The notes under the pieces: generated by a model
Databases searched by the model: none
Told to the model about the DNA's origin: nothing
The model's input: only the letters and a program-made list of their open reading frames with translations
Made by a program: the position numbers and the translations under genes
DNA from: a virus
IMG/VR virus record: IMGVR_UViG_3300020465_000045
Span: 1 to 37,299 of that record
DNA: 37,299 nucleotides
Strand: one strand, 5' to 3'
Part shown: in pieces, positions 24,055 to 31,302 of the stretch
Layout: every line of letters begins with the position of its first letter
Position numbering within the stretch: the stretch's first letter is position 1

Positions 24055-24607
24055 GTTTTGTAAAGTATATCCAAATGCAGCTTCAAATGAATTATGTCAA
24101 GAGATAATTGATTGGTTTGAATTAGCAGATGCAAAAACAATAAAAGCAGATAGAGATACAAGAAGAGATATTCAAAAATGGATAGACCCAACAGATGATA
24201 AAGAACTATACAATAAAGTAGAAACAATAAAAAGACAGACTTTAAATTATTATTTAAAAGATTTTCCTTTAGTATATAGAGGACAAAGAAAATTAATTTC
24301 AGAAGAAACTAAAGTACAAAGAACTGACCCACATGGGGGTGGATTTCATAACTTTCATGCCGAGGTATCTCATTGGAAAAATATTAGAAGATGTTTAGCA
24401 TGGACAATTTATTTAAATGATATAGAAGATCAAGAAGGTGAAACAGAATTTTTGTATGACAAGATTAGAATACAACCACAAAAAGGTATGATGTGTATAT
24501 TCCCAGCATCTTTCGCTTGGGCCCACAGAGGTAACCCTATACATAGTGGATCAAAATATATATCAACAGGTTGGTGGTTATACCCAAAGGAAGGTAAACA
24601 AGATTAA
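24041..24607 (+). CDS. 2-oxoglutarate/Fe(II)-dependent oxygenase (prolyl-hydroxylase-like)
   Basis: This 188-residue protein has the double-stranded beta-helix pattern of P4H/PiuC-type oxygenases. GGGFHNFHAEVSHW near residue 100 gives the first iron ligand(s), His-x-Glu instead of the usual His-x-Asp. LAWTIYLND, then GETEFLYDKIRIQPQKGMMCIFPAS form the core strands, and FAWAHRGNPIHSGSKYISTGWW supplies the distal His and the 2-oxoglutarate-binding basic residue. GTG at 24041 is taken as start because AGAAGGTGAG lies 8 nt upstream; GTG at 24032 is the alternative. The start overlaps the amidinotransferase stop. The substrate may be the product of its neighbours. Confidence 0.82.
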   Translation: MRLIEFCKVYPNAASNELCQEIIDWFELADAKTIKADRDTRRDIQKWIDPTDDKELYNKVETIKRQTLNYYLKDFPLVYRGQRKLISEETKVQRTDPHGGGFHNFHAEVSHWKNIRRCLAWTIYLNDIEDQEGETEFLYDKIRIQPQKGMMCIFPASFAWAHRGNPIHSGSKYISTGWWLYPKEGKQD

Positions 24608-25467
24608 TGAAAAAGATTATAATTGGTGGATGTTCGTTTACAGATAAAGATATGCCTAAGAAAGTTGTACCTAATCCTATGGATTTTAAAATGTGGCCTG
24701 AGATATTAGGTGAGATTACTAATTATGAAGTTATCAATACTGCAAGATGTGGTGCAGGTAATAGAAAGATATTTTCTGAGATAACAAATGAAGTTGTAAA
24801 ACATGAGCCTAAAGATATAGCATATGTTATAGTTGCTTGGTCTGAATGGACTAGACAAGATGTTTTATCAGATAATACACCTTTTACTGATTCAGCATGG
24901 CGAACGATTGTACCGCATATGAGTGATGAGAGAGATAAAATATTAGAAGAGAAAAAACTAGAAACAAGATTCTTTCCACACCATGAGGAAAATGTAGATA
25001 AAATTTATAAAGGAATACAAGCAAGATTTCCTAGAGATAAAGATATAATAAATGAACAAATACAAACTATGTTTCATTTTCAATCATTATGCGAATCTTT
25101 ACATATAGATTATAGACAAATGCAAATGTTGAGTCCATTTCCGTGGTGGCGAAAAAAAGAACTATATGATAACTATCATGATTCAAAAATTAAATACGAT
25201 CAGACAAAAGAGGAAAAGAGAACATTTCAAGAACATCAAAAAAAGACTAGAACTCTCACACTTATGGAGAATCCTATAACAACAATATTAGATGATAGTA
25301 AATTTATTGGATTTCCTATATTTGATAGTTTAGGGGGTTATACAATAATAGAACTATTACAGAAAAGATTCGGGTATGGATATAGAATCAATGATATAGA
25401 CGCCCATCCAAATGAAGAATCACAACGATTTATCGCAGAAGTTGTATCTAAAGCCCTTGATTTATAA
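24607..25467 (+). CDS. SGNH-hydrolase-like protein (GCSF type), second copy
   Basis: At 286 residues it is longer than the first copy. Block I is GGCSFTD near residue 8, NTARCGAGNRKIF near 41-53 is block II, YVIVAWSEWTR near 75 replaces block III, and IDAHPNEESQRF near 268 gives the catalytic Asp-x-His. The extra middle part (about 100-220) is charged and helical (KTRTL, EEKRTFQEHQKK). It starts at a TAATG junction with the oxygenase gene and is the last gene of the unit: its stop codon lies inside the terminator hairpin. Two GCSF proteins in one cluster suggest successive acylation or deacylation steps, or paralogues for two substrates. Confidence 0.7.
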   Translation: MKKIIIGGCSFTDKDMPKKVVPNPMDFKMWPEILGEITNYEVINTARCGAGNRKIFSEITNEVVKHEPKDIAYVIVAWSEWTRQDVLSDNTPFTDSAWRTIVPHMSDERDKILEEKKLETRFFPHHEENVDKIYKGIQARFPRDKDIINEQIQTMFHFQSLCESLHIDYRQMQMLSPFPWWRKKELYDNYHDSKIKYDQTKEEKRTFQEHQKKTRTLTLMENPITTILDDSKFIGFPIFDSLGGYTIIELLQKRFGYGYRINDIDAHPNEESQRFIAEVVSKALDL

Positions 25468-25477
25468 GGGCTTTTTT
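25450..25477 (+). terminator. Intrinsic terminator ending the gp55-to-SGNH operon
   Basis: AAAGCCCTT and AAGGGCTTT form a 9-bp stem with a 7-nt loop, followed by T's (six in a row, partly in the stem). The stop codon of the second SGNH gene lies in the loop/right arm, so termination and translation end are closely linked. Confidence 0.88.
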
Positions 25478-25482
25478 AACCC

Positions 25483-25511
25483 TTGACAATAAACGGGTAA
25501 CCTGTCATTAT
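25483..25511 (+). promoter_or_regulatory. Early promoter of the zincin/VWA gene, with spacer dyad (promoter D)
   Basis: TTGACA (25483-25488) and CATTAT (25506-25511) are 17 bp apart, in the TTAACCCTTGACA context. ACGGGT-A-ACCTGT (25493-25505) is a 6-bp dyad with one G-T pair centred in the spacer. The start is expected near 25518, 2 nt from the ATG, so the mRNA is nearly leaderless. Confidence 0.7.
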
Positions 25512-25519
25512 AGTGATAT

Positions 25520-27793
25520 ATGATGAATGAGGTTAAAGTGAAGAAGATAGATCAAGATAAAAAATCAACTATATCAAAATTACTTGCTACTGAAAATGTT
25601 CATGTAGTACATAGAAAAACTCAGACCGCATCTTTCAATGTTGCGACAAGAGAATTAACTCTTCCTATTTTTAAAAAAGAAATTTCTAATGATGTTTATG
25701 ACATGTTTGTATGTCATGAAGTCGGTCATGCCCTTTGGACTCCCTTAGATATGTTAGATAAAGTTAAAGAATTAGGAATTGATAAATCTGTTGTTAATGT
25801 TATTGAAGATGCTAGGATTGAAAAAATGATTCAGAAAAAATACCCTGGGTCTGTATCTAACTTTAAAAATGGATATAAAGAATTATTAAAATCAAATTTC
25901 TTTGGAATTAAAGATAAAGATTTATCTCAAATGAATATTATTGATAAAATTAATATTTATTTTAAAACAGGTCTTGATGTAGGATTTACACCTGAAGAAT
26001 TATTACTTGCAAAATTAGTTGACAAATGTAAAACACCTGAAGATGTTCTAGAACTTGCTGGAAAAATTTCAGGTTATCATAAAAAGAAAAAGAAAAAAGA
26101 AGACGAAAAAAAACAATCAATGCCGATTGATAGTAAAGACGGTAAAGATAATATTGAATCTTCTGATAGTCAAGACGATTCAGATAAAATATCAGATAAA
26201 GATAATAGAGAGAATGAAGAAAATGATAATGACGGTGATGAAGATTCTAAAGATAATCAAAAAAGAGATAGTAAAGTTGCTGAAAGTATGGCAGAGGGTG
26301 GTGGAAAAACTGAAACTGATTTAGAAAGTGCCACTGATAGACAATTAGAATCTGAAACTGATAAATTTATTAATAGTCTTGAAGAAGGTATTGCAAAACA
26401 AATCGATTCAAATGCTCTAGATAATAATTATGTTAATGTACCTTCTAAAATTAATTTAAATAAACTGATAGTATCTGCAAAAGATATTTTAAAAGATTTA
26501 AATGGTGACCTTTATTGGAATGCCAAAAGTAATACTGACTCTGAGGAAATATGGAAAACAAATTTAGATAAAGAAATAGTTACTTTGTTTAATGAAAATA
26601 AAAAAATTGTTTCATATATGGTTAAAGAATTTGAAATGAAAAAATCTGCCGATCAATATAAGAGAGCGACAGTTTCTAAAACTGGTATGTTAGATATGAA
26701 TAAAGTACACACATACAAATTTAATGATGACCTATTTGCTAAAATGACTACTATACCTGGGGCGACTAATCATGGAATGATTATGTACTTAGATTGGTCT
26801 GGGTCTATGGCGTGGAACATGAAAGAAACTTTAAAACAATTATATAATTTAATTTGGTTTTGTCAAAGAACTAAAATACCTTATCAAGTACTTGCGTTTT
26901 CAGATCATCATGATACCGACGGTGATAGATCATGGTTTGATAGAAAAGAAAATACTGATCTTAAAAGACTTGTACAAATACCTGTACACAATGAAATTAA
27001 TATTGATCCTTTAAGATTATTAGAATTTTTTAATTCTGATATGAATAAAGGTGATACAATGAAGATGATGAAATATCTTTTAGGATTTGCTGATTATTGG
27101 GATAGATATGGTGATTTAAAAGAAGGTAGTTGTATATACATCCCTAGTAAATATAATTTAGGTGGAACACCTTTAGATGCCGCAATATTAACTATACCAA
27201 CTATTGAAAATGCGTTTGTTCAAAAACATAAAATACAAAAATCAAATATCGTTATTTTAACTGATGGTGATAGTCATAATTGTGGTCACAAATTTACACT
27301 TTCAGATAAAGGTTGGAATGTAAGAGGTGAGAATGATTATTATTCAAATACAACTCTAACAGATAAAAAAACTAATAAGTCTGTTAAATGGGGATACGAT
27401 CATAGAGTTGATACTACTACAAAACTTTTAGAATTAATTAAACTGATAAAACCTAGTATGTCACTTACAGGTTTCTTTCTTGCAGGTACAGGTAAAGCTG
27501 GAAGAGTTTCATTAAGAACTATTGAACATAAATTTGGTATCTCTTCTTATAGAGATAAAGAAAAAGTTATTAAAGTACAAAAAGAATTAAGAAAAAATAA
27601 AGTTGCCGTATGTAAGAGTCAAGGATATGATGAGTATTACATATTGCCTACACTTAGAAATATAGAATCAGAAGATTTAATAATAAAACCTAATGCAAAA
27701 ACATCAGGTATAAAATCTGCATTCATCAAATCAATGAATGCGAAAACTGTAAATAGACAGTTATTAAATAAATTTATCGGAGTGATCGCCTAA
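25520..27793 (+). CDS. Zincin-motif / von Willebrand A domain protein (CobT-like partner of AAA+ ATPase)
   Basis: This 757-residue protein has three parts. The N-terminal part carries the zinc-metallopeptidase motif H66-E-V-G-H70 and a downstream NVIEDARIEK, which would give the third ligand. A middle acidic/lysine-rich low-complexity linker (about 185-270) follows. The C-terminal VWA domain has the MIDAS motif D425-W-S-G-S429, LTDGDSH near 585 and GGTPLDAAI near 550. It pairs with the AAA+ ATPase encoded next, like MoxR-VWA or CobS-CobT pairs. In cobaltochelatase the third subunit CobN is needed, and it is absent here, so a cobalt role is doubtful. More likely it is a protein remodelling or proteolysis device. 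It has its own early promoter and almost no leader. Confidence 0.85.
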   Translation: MMNEVKVKKIDQDKKSTISKLLATENVHVVHRKTQTASFNVATRELTLPIFKKEISNDVYDMFVCHEVGHALWTPLDMLDKVKELGIDKSVVNVIEDARIEKMIQKKYPGSVSNFKNGYKELLKSNFFGIKDKDLSQMNIIDKINIYFKTGLDVGFTPEELLLAKLVDKCKTPEDVLELAGKISGYHKKKKKKEDEKKQSMPIDSKDGKDNIESSDSQDDSDKISDKDNRENEENDNDGDEDSKDNQKRDSKVAESMAEGGGKTETDLESATDRQLESETDKFINSLEEGIAKQIDSNALDNNYVNVPSKINLNKLIVSAKDILKDLNGDLYWNAKSNTDSEEIWKTNLDKEIVTLFNENKKIVSYMVKEFEMKKSADQYKRATVSKTGMLDMNKVHTYKFNDDLFAKMTTIPGATNHGMIMYLDWSGSMAWNMKETLKQLYNLIWFCQRTKIPYQVLAFSDHHDTDGDRSWFDRKENTDLKRLVQIPVHNEINIDPLRLLEFFNSDMNKGDTMKMMKYLLGFADYWDRYGDLKEGSCIYIPSKYNLGGTPLDAAILTIPTIENAFVQKHKIQKSNIVILTDGDSHNCGHKFTLSDKGWNVRGENDYYSNTTLTDKKTNKSVKWGYDHRVDTTTKLLELIKLIKPSMSLTGFFLAGTGKAGRVSLRTIEHKFGISSYRDKEKVIKVQKELRKNKVAVCKSQGYDEYYILPTLRNIESEDLIIKPNAKTSGIKSAFIKSMNAKTVNRQLLNKFIGVIA

Positions 27794-27823
27794 AGATGTT
27801 GATATACAACGATAATTTAACTA

Positions 27824-27853
27824 TTGACAATAACATAGGAATCATGTTATTAT
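27824..27853 (+). promoter_or_regulatory. Early promoter of the AAA+ gene, with perfect spacer dyad (promoter E)
   Basis: TTGACA (27824-27829) and TATTAT (27848-27853, 5 of 6 to consensus) are 18 bp apart. AATAACAT (27829-27836) and ATGTTATT (27844-27851) form a perfect 8-bp dyad that overlaps both boxes. A leader of about 30 nt carries AGAGAGGA as ribosome site. Confidence 0.78.
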
Positions 27854-27891
27854 TAATAATAAACAATTGATGATAAAAGAGAGGATATATT

Positions 27892-29094
27892 ATGACACAA
27901 TTGATAAACAATAAAGAGAAGTTTATTAATGCGATCTCTAAAGAATTTGGACAAGGTGCCGTTCTTAGTAGATCAGACATTAATAACTTTGCAACTAAGA
28001 ATGGATATTCGAATCCGTCTTGGTTAAAGAAACCTGAGTATAAAGTAGGTCATGGTCAATACAAATTGCCTACTGAGGAAGTTGCTCAAGTTGGTAAACT
28101 AGTTTCAAATGAAACTGTTGATGTTCCAAAATCTATACCTGAGAGTATGGAAGTGAACTTGTTTGCCACTCACATGGAAAAAGAAAACTTGATCCCTAGT
28201 AAATTTAAAGGATTTGTACCTTGGGGTCATTACTCTACAATTAAAAAAGTTGTTCAAAGTGGAATGTTCTACCCAGTTTTCATTACTGGTCTATCTGGTA
28301 ATGGTAAAACTTTAATGGTTGAACAGTTACACGCCGAGAATAAAAAAGAATTGATTAGAGTTAATATCACAATCGAAACTGATGAAGATGATCTTCTTGG
28401 TGGATTCAGATTAGTATCTGGTGAAACTAAGTTTGTTCCTGGCCCAGTTATTGAGGCAATGGAAAAAGGTTGTACTCTTCTATTAGACGAGTGTGATTTA
28501 GGATCAAATAAATTAATGTGTTTACAACCTGTTCTAGAGGGAAAAGGTGTTTACTTGAAAAAAGTAAATAAATGGATTACCCCTAAGAAAGGTTTTAACA
28601 TTATCGCAACTGCCAACACCAAAGGTAAAGGATCAGAAGACGGTAGATTTATCGGAACTAATATTCTGAACGAGGCATTTCTTGAAAGATTTGCCGTGAC
28701 TATCGAACAACCTTACCCTGCAAAAGCGGTTGAAAAGAAAATCGTTGTTGGATCAATGGATAAGTACGGTAAGAAAGATGCTAAGTTTGCTGAGAACTTA
28801 TGTACTTGGGCAGAGGTTATTAGAAAAACATTTTACGAGGGTGGAGTTGATGAGATCATATCGACTAGAAGACTTGACCACATCGCAAAAGCGTATTCAA
28901 TCTTTGCTGATAAACTTAAATCTGTTGAGTTATGTGTGAATAGATTTGATGATGATACTAAAGAATCATTCTTAAATCTTTATACTAAGATAGATGCGGG
29001 TGTTAAAGTTGAAGACTTAAACAAAGAAGAACAAACCGAAGTCGAGCAGGATGAAAAAACTGACGAAGACGAAAGTACTGATGCTTCTATCTAA
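27892..29094 (+). CDS. MoxR/CobS-like AAA+ ATPase
   Basis: This 400-residue protein belongs to the phage 'CobS' group. An N-terminal HTH-like domain (VLSRSDINNFATKNGYSNPSWLKK, then YKVGHGQYKLP, residues 25-60) precedes the AAA+ module: Walker A GLSGNGKT near 134-141, the DDLLGGFRL pore/insert near 166, Walker B LLLDEC near 197, sensor 1 ATANTKG near 240, and Arg finger NEAFLERF near 262. The C-terminal tail is acidic. It lies 99 bp after the zincin/VWA gene and has its own early promoter, so the two are probably made in different amounts, as AAA+ hexamer and adaptor. In marine phages it is often listed as a cobalamin gene, but nothing in this window supports that. Confidence 0.88.
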   Translation: MTQLINNKEKFINAISKEFGQGAVLSRSDINNFATKNGYSNPSWLKKPEYKVGHGQYKLPTEEVAQVGKLVSNETVDVPKSIPESMEVNLFATHMEKENLIPSKFKGFVPWGHYSTIKKVVQSGMFYPVFITGLSGNGKTLMVEQLHAENKKELIRVNITIETDEDDLLGGFRLVSGETKFVPGPVIEAMEKGCTLLLDECDLGSNKLMCLQPVLEGKGVYLKKVNKWITPKKGFNIIATANTKGKGSEDGRFIGTNILNEAFLERFAVTIEQPYPAKAVEKKIVVGSMDKYGKKDAKFAENLCTWAEVIRKTFYEGGVDEIISTRRLDHIAKAYSIFADKLKSVELCVNRFDDDTKESFLNLYTKIDAGVKVEDLNKEEQTEVEQDEKTDEDESTDASI

Positions 29095-29107
29095 AAATAA
29101 AATTTTT

Positions 29108-29147
29108 ATGGGGGTTGACTTTTTAGAGGTCAATTCCCATATAAATA
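29108..29147 (+). promoter_or_regulatory. Composite promoter of the Hsp20 gene: early -35, late box and long dyad (promoter F)
   Basis: TTGACT (29115-29120) is followed 17-19 bp on by CATATAAATA. The last eight bases (29140-29147) are a perfect T4 late box, TATAAATA, which doubles as a sigma70 -10. ATGGGGGTTGAC (29108-29119) and GTCAATTCCCAT (29129-29140) form a 12-bp hairpin with two G-T pairs that encloses the -35. Confidence 0.6.
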
Positions 29148-29207
29148 GAAGTGGTATGCTCATTAGAGGTACCCAAATTAAACTTTGCTTAAAATAAGGA
29201 GGTTACA

Positions 29208-29657
29208 ATGACCAGACTAAGCATATTTCAACAATTACAACCATTCTCAATAGGATTCGATGACATGTTTAATCGATTCGATTCTTTCTTTGATTCAGAT
29301 ATGAGAATGATTAATCAAACAAACTATCCACCATATAATATCGTGAAGACAGGTAAGAACAAGTACGACATAGAAGTTGCACTTGCAGGGTTTTCTAAAA
29401 AAGATATTAAAGTGGAAGTTGAATCAGGCAAGTTAACTATCGAGTCTGTTACAAAAGACAAATCTGATAATATAAAATCAGATGAAGATAATGATATCTT
29501 GCATAAAGGAATTTCAAAGAGATCGTTTAAAAGGGTTTGGACTATATCAGAAGATGTAAAAGTCTCTGGTGCAGAACTCAAAGATGGTCTATTGAAAGTG
29601 TCAATGGAAAAGATTGTACCAGAAAAAGATAAACTGAGAACTATTTCCATTAAATAA
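29208..29657 (+). CDS. Small heat-shock protein Hsp20 (IbpA-like)
   Basis: This 149-residue small chaperone has an alpha-crystallin domain from about residue 42 to 135. It shows PPYNIVKTGKNKYDIEVALAGF, DIKVEVESGKLTIE, GISKRSFKRVWTI, and the hallmark A-x-L-K-D-G-L-L-K-V (the A-x-x-x-n-G-x-L box). The Asp/Phe-rich N-terminus resembles the polymerising arm of IbpA. It prevents aggregation of unfolded proteins and is common in marine T4-like phages. AAGGAGG precedes the ATG; the long leader and composite promoter suggest expression both early and late. A 13-bp hairpin that also holds the next promoter follows the stop. Confidence 0.92.
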   Translation: MTRLSIFQQLQPFSIGFDDMFNRFDSFFDSDMRMINQTNYPPYNIVKTGKNKYDIEVALAGFSKKDIKVEVESGKLTIESVTKDKSDNIKSDEDNDILHKGISKRSFKRVWTISEDVKVSGAELKDGLLKVSMEKIVPEKDKLRTISIK

Positions 29658-29671
29658 TATATCAAAAAACA

Positions 29672-29709
29672 TAAAAGGGGGTTGACAATCGACCCCCTTT
29701 TAGTATAAG
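29672..29709 (+). promoter_or_regulatory. Terminator hairpin overlapping an early promoter of the replication operon (promoter G)
   Basis: TAAAAGGGGGT and ACCCCCTTTTA, plus three inner pairs, form a long stem with TTTTAG at its right end. This is a plausible intrinsic terminator for Hsp20. The TTGACA (29682-29687) sits in its loop side, and TATAAG (29704-29709) follows 16 bp later. Terminator and promoter therefore share the same bases. The downstream genes run to the window edge. Confidence 0.72.
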
Positions 29710-29735
29710 ATGAATAAAATTATGAGGATTAAATT

Positions 29736-30311
29736 ATGAAAGCATTTGACAAAATAGGTGATAGTGTTAAACCTGATGAAGAGTTTAATAAAAAAGCAGA
29801 AGTTATCGATAAAAAATTAGTCGATCAAAAACAATCCATAGAAAAAGAACAAGAAGACATTAACAAAGGTTTGAAAATCGAAATGAGGAATCAAACTATG
29901 TGTCCTATTATGCGTGTTGAATTTCCTAGTGAGATTGTTGAAGAGATAAAAAATACACCTGACGAAGATGCGTTAGATGCTATCCTACAAAAAATTACAA
30001 AAACATATTTGAAAAAAGCATACAATCTAGAAAAGAAAATTGAAATAACAAAAGTTTCTGATTATGACCCTGGTATTAATACTATGAATCATTATAGTGA
30101 TAAAATTAAAATCGTTATGTTCTTAGATGATATCGGTGATGCAAGTATCACATGGGGGTCTGCTGAAAATTTTGGATACGGACATGATCTATATCCACCA
30201 ATACATGAAACTATTAAATCAGAAAAGGGTGTAATGTTAGTTATACCTTCTTATGCAGATACAAACTTCATGCGATTAAAAGATTATAAAGTATGGGGGG
30301 CGAAATGGTAA
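29736..30311 (+). CDS. Unknown protein, possibly a degenerate jelly-roll
   Basis: This is a 191-residue protein with no firm family. The first 50 residues are a charged coiled helix rich in Lys, Glu and Gln. The centre has a helical region, EIVEEIKNTPDEDALDAIL. The last 80 residues carry several strands, including IKIVMFLDDIGDASITWG and GVMLVIPSYADTNFMRL. These recall the double-stranded beta-helix of 2OG oxygenases or cupins, but the HxD and distal His iron ligands are not in place. It is the first gene of the replication operon, just after a hairpin-embedded promoter, with TGAGGA as ribosome site. Its stop overlaps the next start (TAATG). Confidence 0.6.
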   Translation: MKAFDKIGDSVKPDEEFNKKAEVIDKKLVDQKQSIEKEQEDINKGLKIEMRNQTMCPIMRVEFPSEIVEEIKNTPDEDALDAILQKITKTYLKKAYNLEKKIEITKVSDYDPGINTMNHYSDKIKIVMFLDDIGDASITWGSAENFGYGHDLYPPIHETIKSEKGVMLVIPSYADTNFMRLKDYKVWGAKW

Positions 30312-30607
30312 TGAAATACGGTGAAGAAAAAATAATAAAAGAAATATCAGATTATATATCGTCAACATATAATCAACATTATAGTGTTGACAAAAACGGA
30401 TTTCAAGTACAAGATATGTTAAGACATCTTGGAATTGATAAAGATTTTTGCCAGGCCAATGCAATTAAATATCTTGCAAGGTATGGTAAAAAAAATGGTA
30501 GAAATAGAAAAGACTTATTGAAGGCAATACATTATGTTATTCTATTGATGTCAAGTGAAGAAAATAAAAAAGTTAGTGGAGTTAAAATTAACTTTTTAAG
30601 TAAATAA
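30311..30607 (+). CDS. DUF3310-family protein
   Basis: This 98-residue protein fits the small phage family DUF3310, sometimes called SaV-like. FQVQDMLRHLGIDKDFCQANAIKYLARYGKK is followed by a basic N-G-R-N-R and KDLLKAIHYVILLM. The helical N-x-I-K-Y-x-x-R-x-x-K core is characteristic. Its biochemical role is unknown, although a link to nucleotide metabolism has been proposed for relatives. I take the ATG that overlaps the preceding stop (TAATG). In-frame starts at 30305 and 30293 are possible, and a GGGGGGC ribosome site lies before them. It precedes the sliding clamp gene by 15 nt. Confidence 0.8.
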   Translation: MKYGEEKIIKEISDYISSTYNQHYSVDKNGFQVQDMLRHLGIDKDFCQANAIKYLARYGKKNGRNRKDLLKAIHYVILLMSSEENKKVSGVKINFLSK

Positions 30608-30622
30608 TGGAGCAAGTGAAAT

Positions 30623-31300
30623 ATGAAACTTAATGAAAATACAGTTAATGTATTAAAAAACTTTTCTACAATCAATCCTAATCTATTGGTTAAGGAAGGC
30701 AGTACAATAACTACAATGTCAGCAATGAAAAACATTGTTGCCAAATCAGATGTTGAGGAAACATTTCCACAACAATTTGCTATATACGATTTAAATGAAT
30801 TTTTGTCTAGTACAAGTTTATTTAAAACACCTGTAATTGATTTCAAAGATCAATTCTTAACAATCAAAGAAGAAACAAGTAAAGGTACTAAACTTAAATA
30901 CTTTTATTCAGACCCATCAGTTGTAACGAGTCCTAGTAAGATGATTACTATGCCGTCTATTGATGTAACTTTTGAAATGACAAGTGATACACTTAATCAA
31001 TTAAAAAGAGCTGCGTCTGTAATACAAGCACCAGATTTATGTTTACAGAAAAAAGATGGTAAGACTACTATGACGGTATCAGATAAAAAGAATGATACTG
31101 CCAATGATTACTCAATCGAAGTATCTACTAAAGATAGTGCTAAGTCTTTTAACTTTTTCTATAAAGTAGAAAATCTAAAATTATTACCTGGTACTTATGA
31201 TGTATCTGTTTCTTCAAAAAATATTAGTCACTTTAAATCTAAGACTAATAATGTGGAGTATTGGATCGCATTAGAGCCTGAATCAACTTACGAGGCTTAA
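30623..31300 (+). CDS. 45: Sliding clamp / polymerase accessory protein (gp45-like)
   Basis: At 225 residues (T4 gp45: 228) it is the trimeric ring that tethers DNA polymerase and, in T4, also activates late transcription by contact with gp55 and gp33. The N-terminus is typical of the family: MKLNENTVNVLKNFSTINPN, then EGSTITTMSAMKNIVAKSDVEE and FAIYDLNEFLSSTSL. The C-terminal half has the repeated beta-alpha-beta clamp strands (SIDVTFEMTSDTLNQLKRAA, then VSSKNISHFKSKT). Ribosome site: GGAGCAAG. It is followed after 2 nt by the clamp loader, as in T4 (45-44-62). Together with gp55 in this window it makes the replication-coupled late switch plausible. Confidence 0.94.
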   Translation: MKLNENTVNVLKNFSTINPNLLVKEGSTITTMSAMKNIVAKSDVEETFPQQFAIYDLNEFLSSTSLFKTPVIDFKDQFLTIKEETSKGTKLKYFYSDPSVVTSPSKMITMPSIDVTFEMTSDTLNQLKRAASVIQAPDLCLQKKDGKTTMTVSDKKNDTANDYSIEVSTKDSAKSFNFFYKVENLKLLPGTYDVSVSSKNISHFKSKTNNVEYWIALEPESTYEA

Positions 31301-31302
31301 TA

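Noticed and set aside
26055-26324. Lysine/isoleucine-rich open frame on the + strand inside the zincin/VWA gene
   Set aside because: It is an out-of-frame reading of the low-complexity linker; no ribosome site, and the real gene covers it fully.
27892-29094. Annotation of the AAA+ ATPase as a cobalamin-synthesis gene (cobS)
   Set aside because: No CobN or any other B12 gene is present, and its partner carries a zincin motif; the name would over-interpret shared AAA+/VWA architecture.
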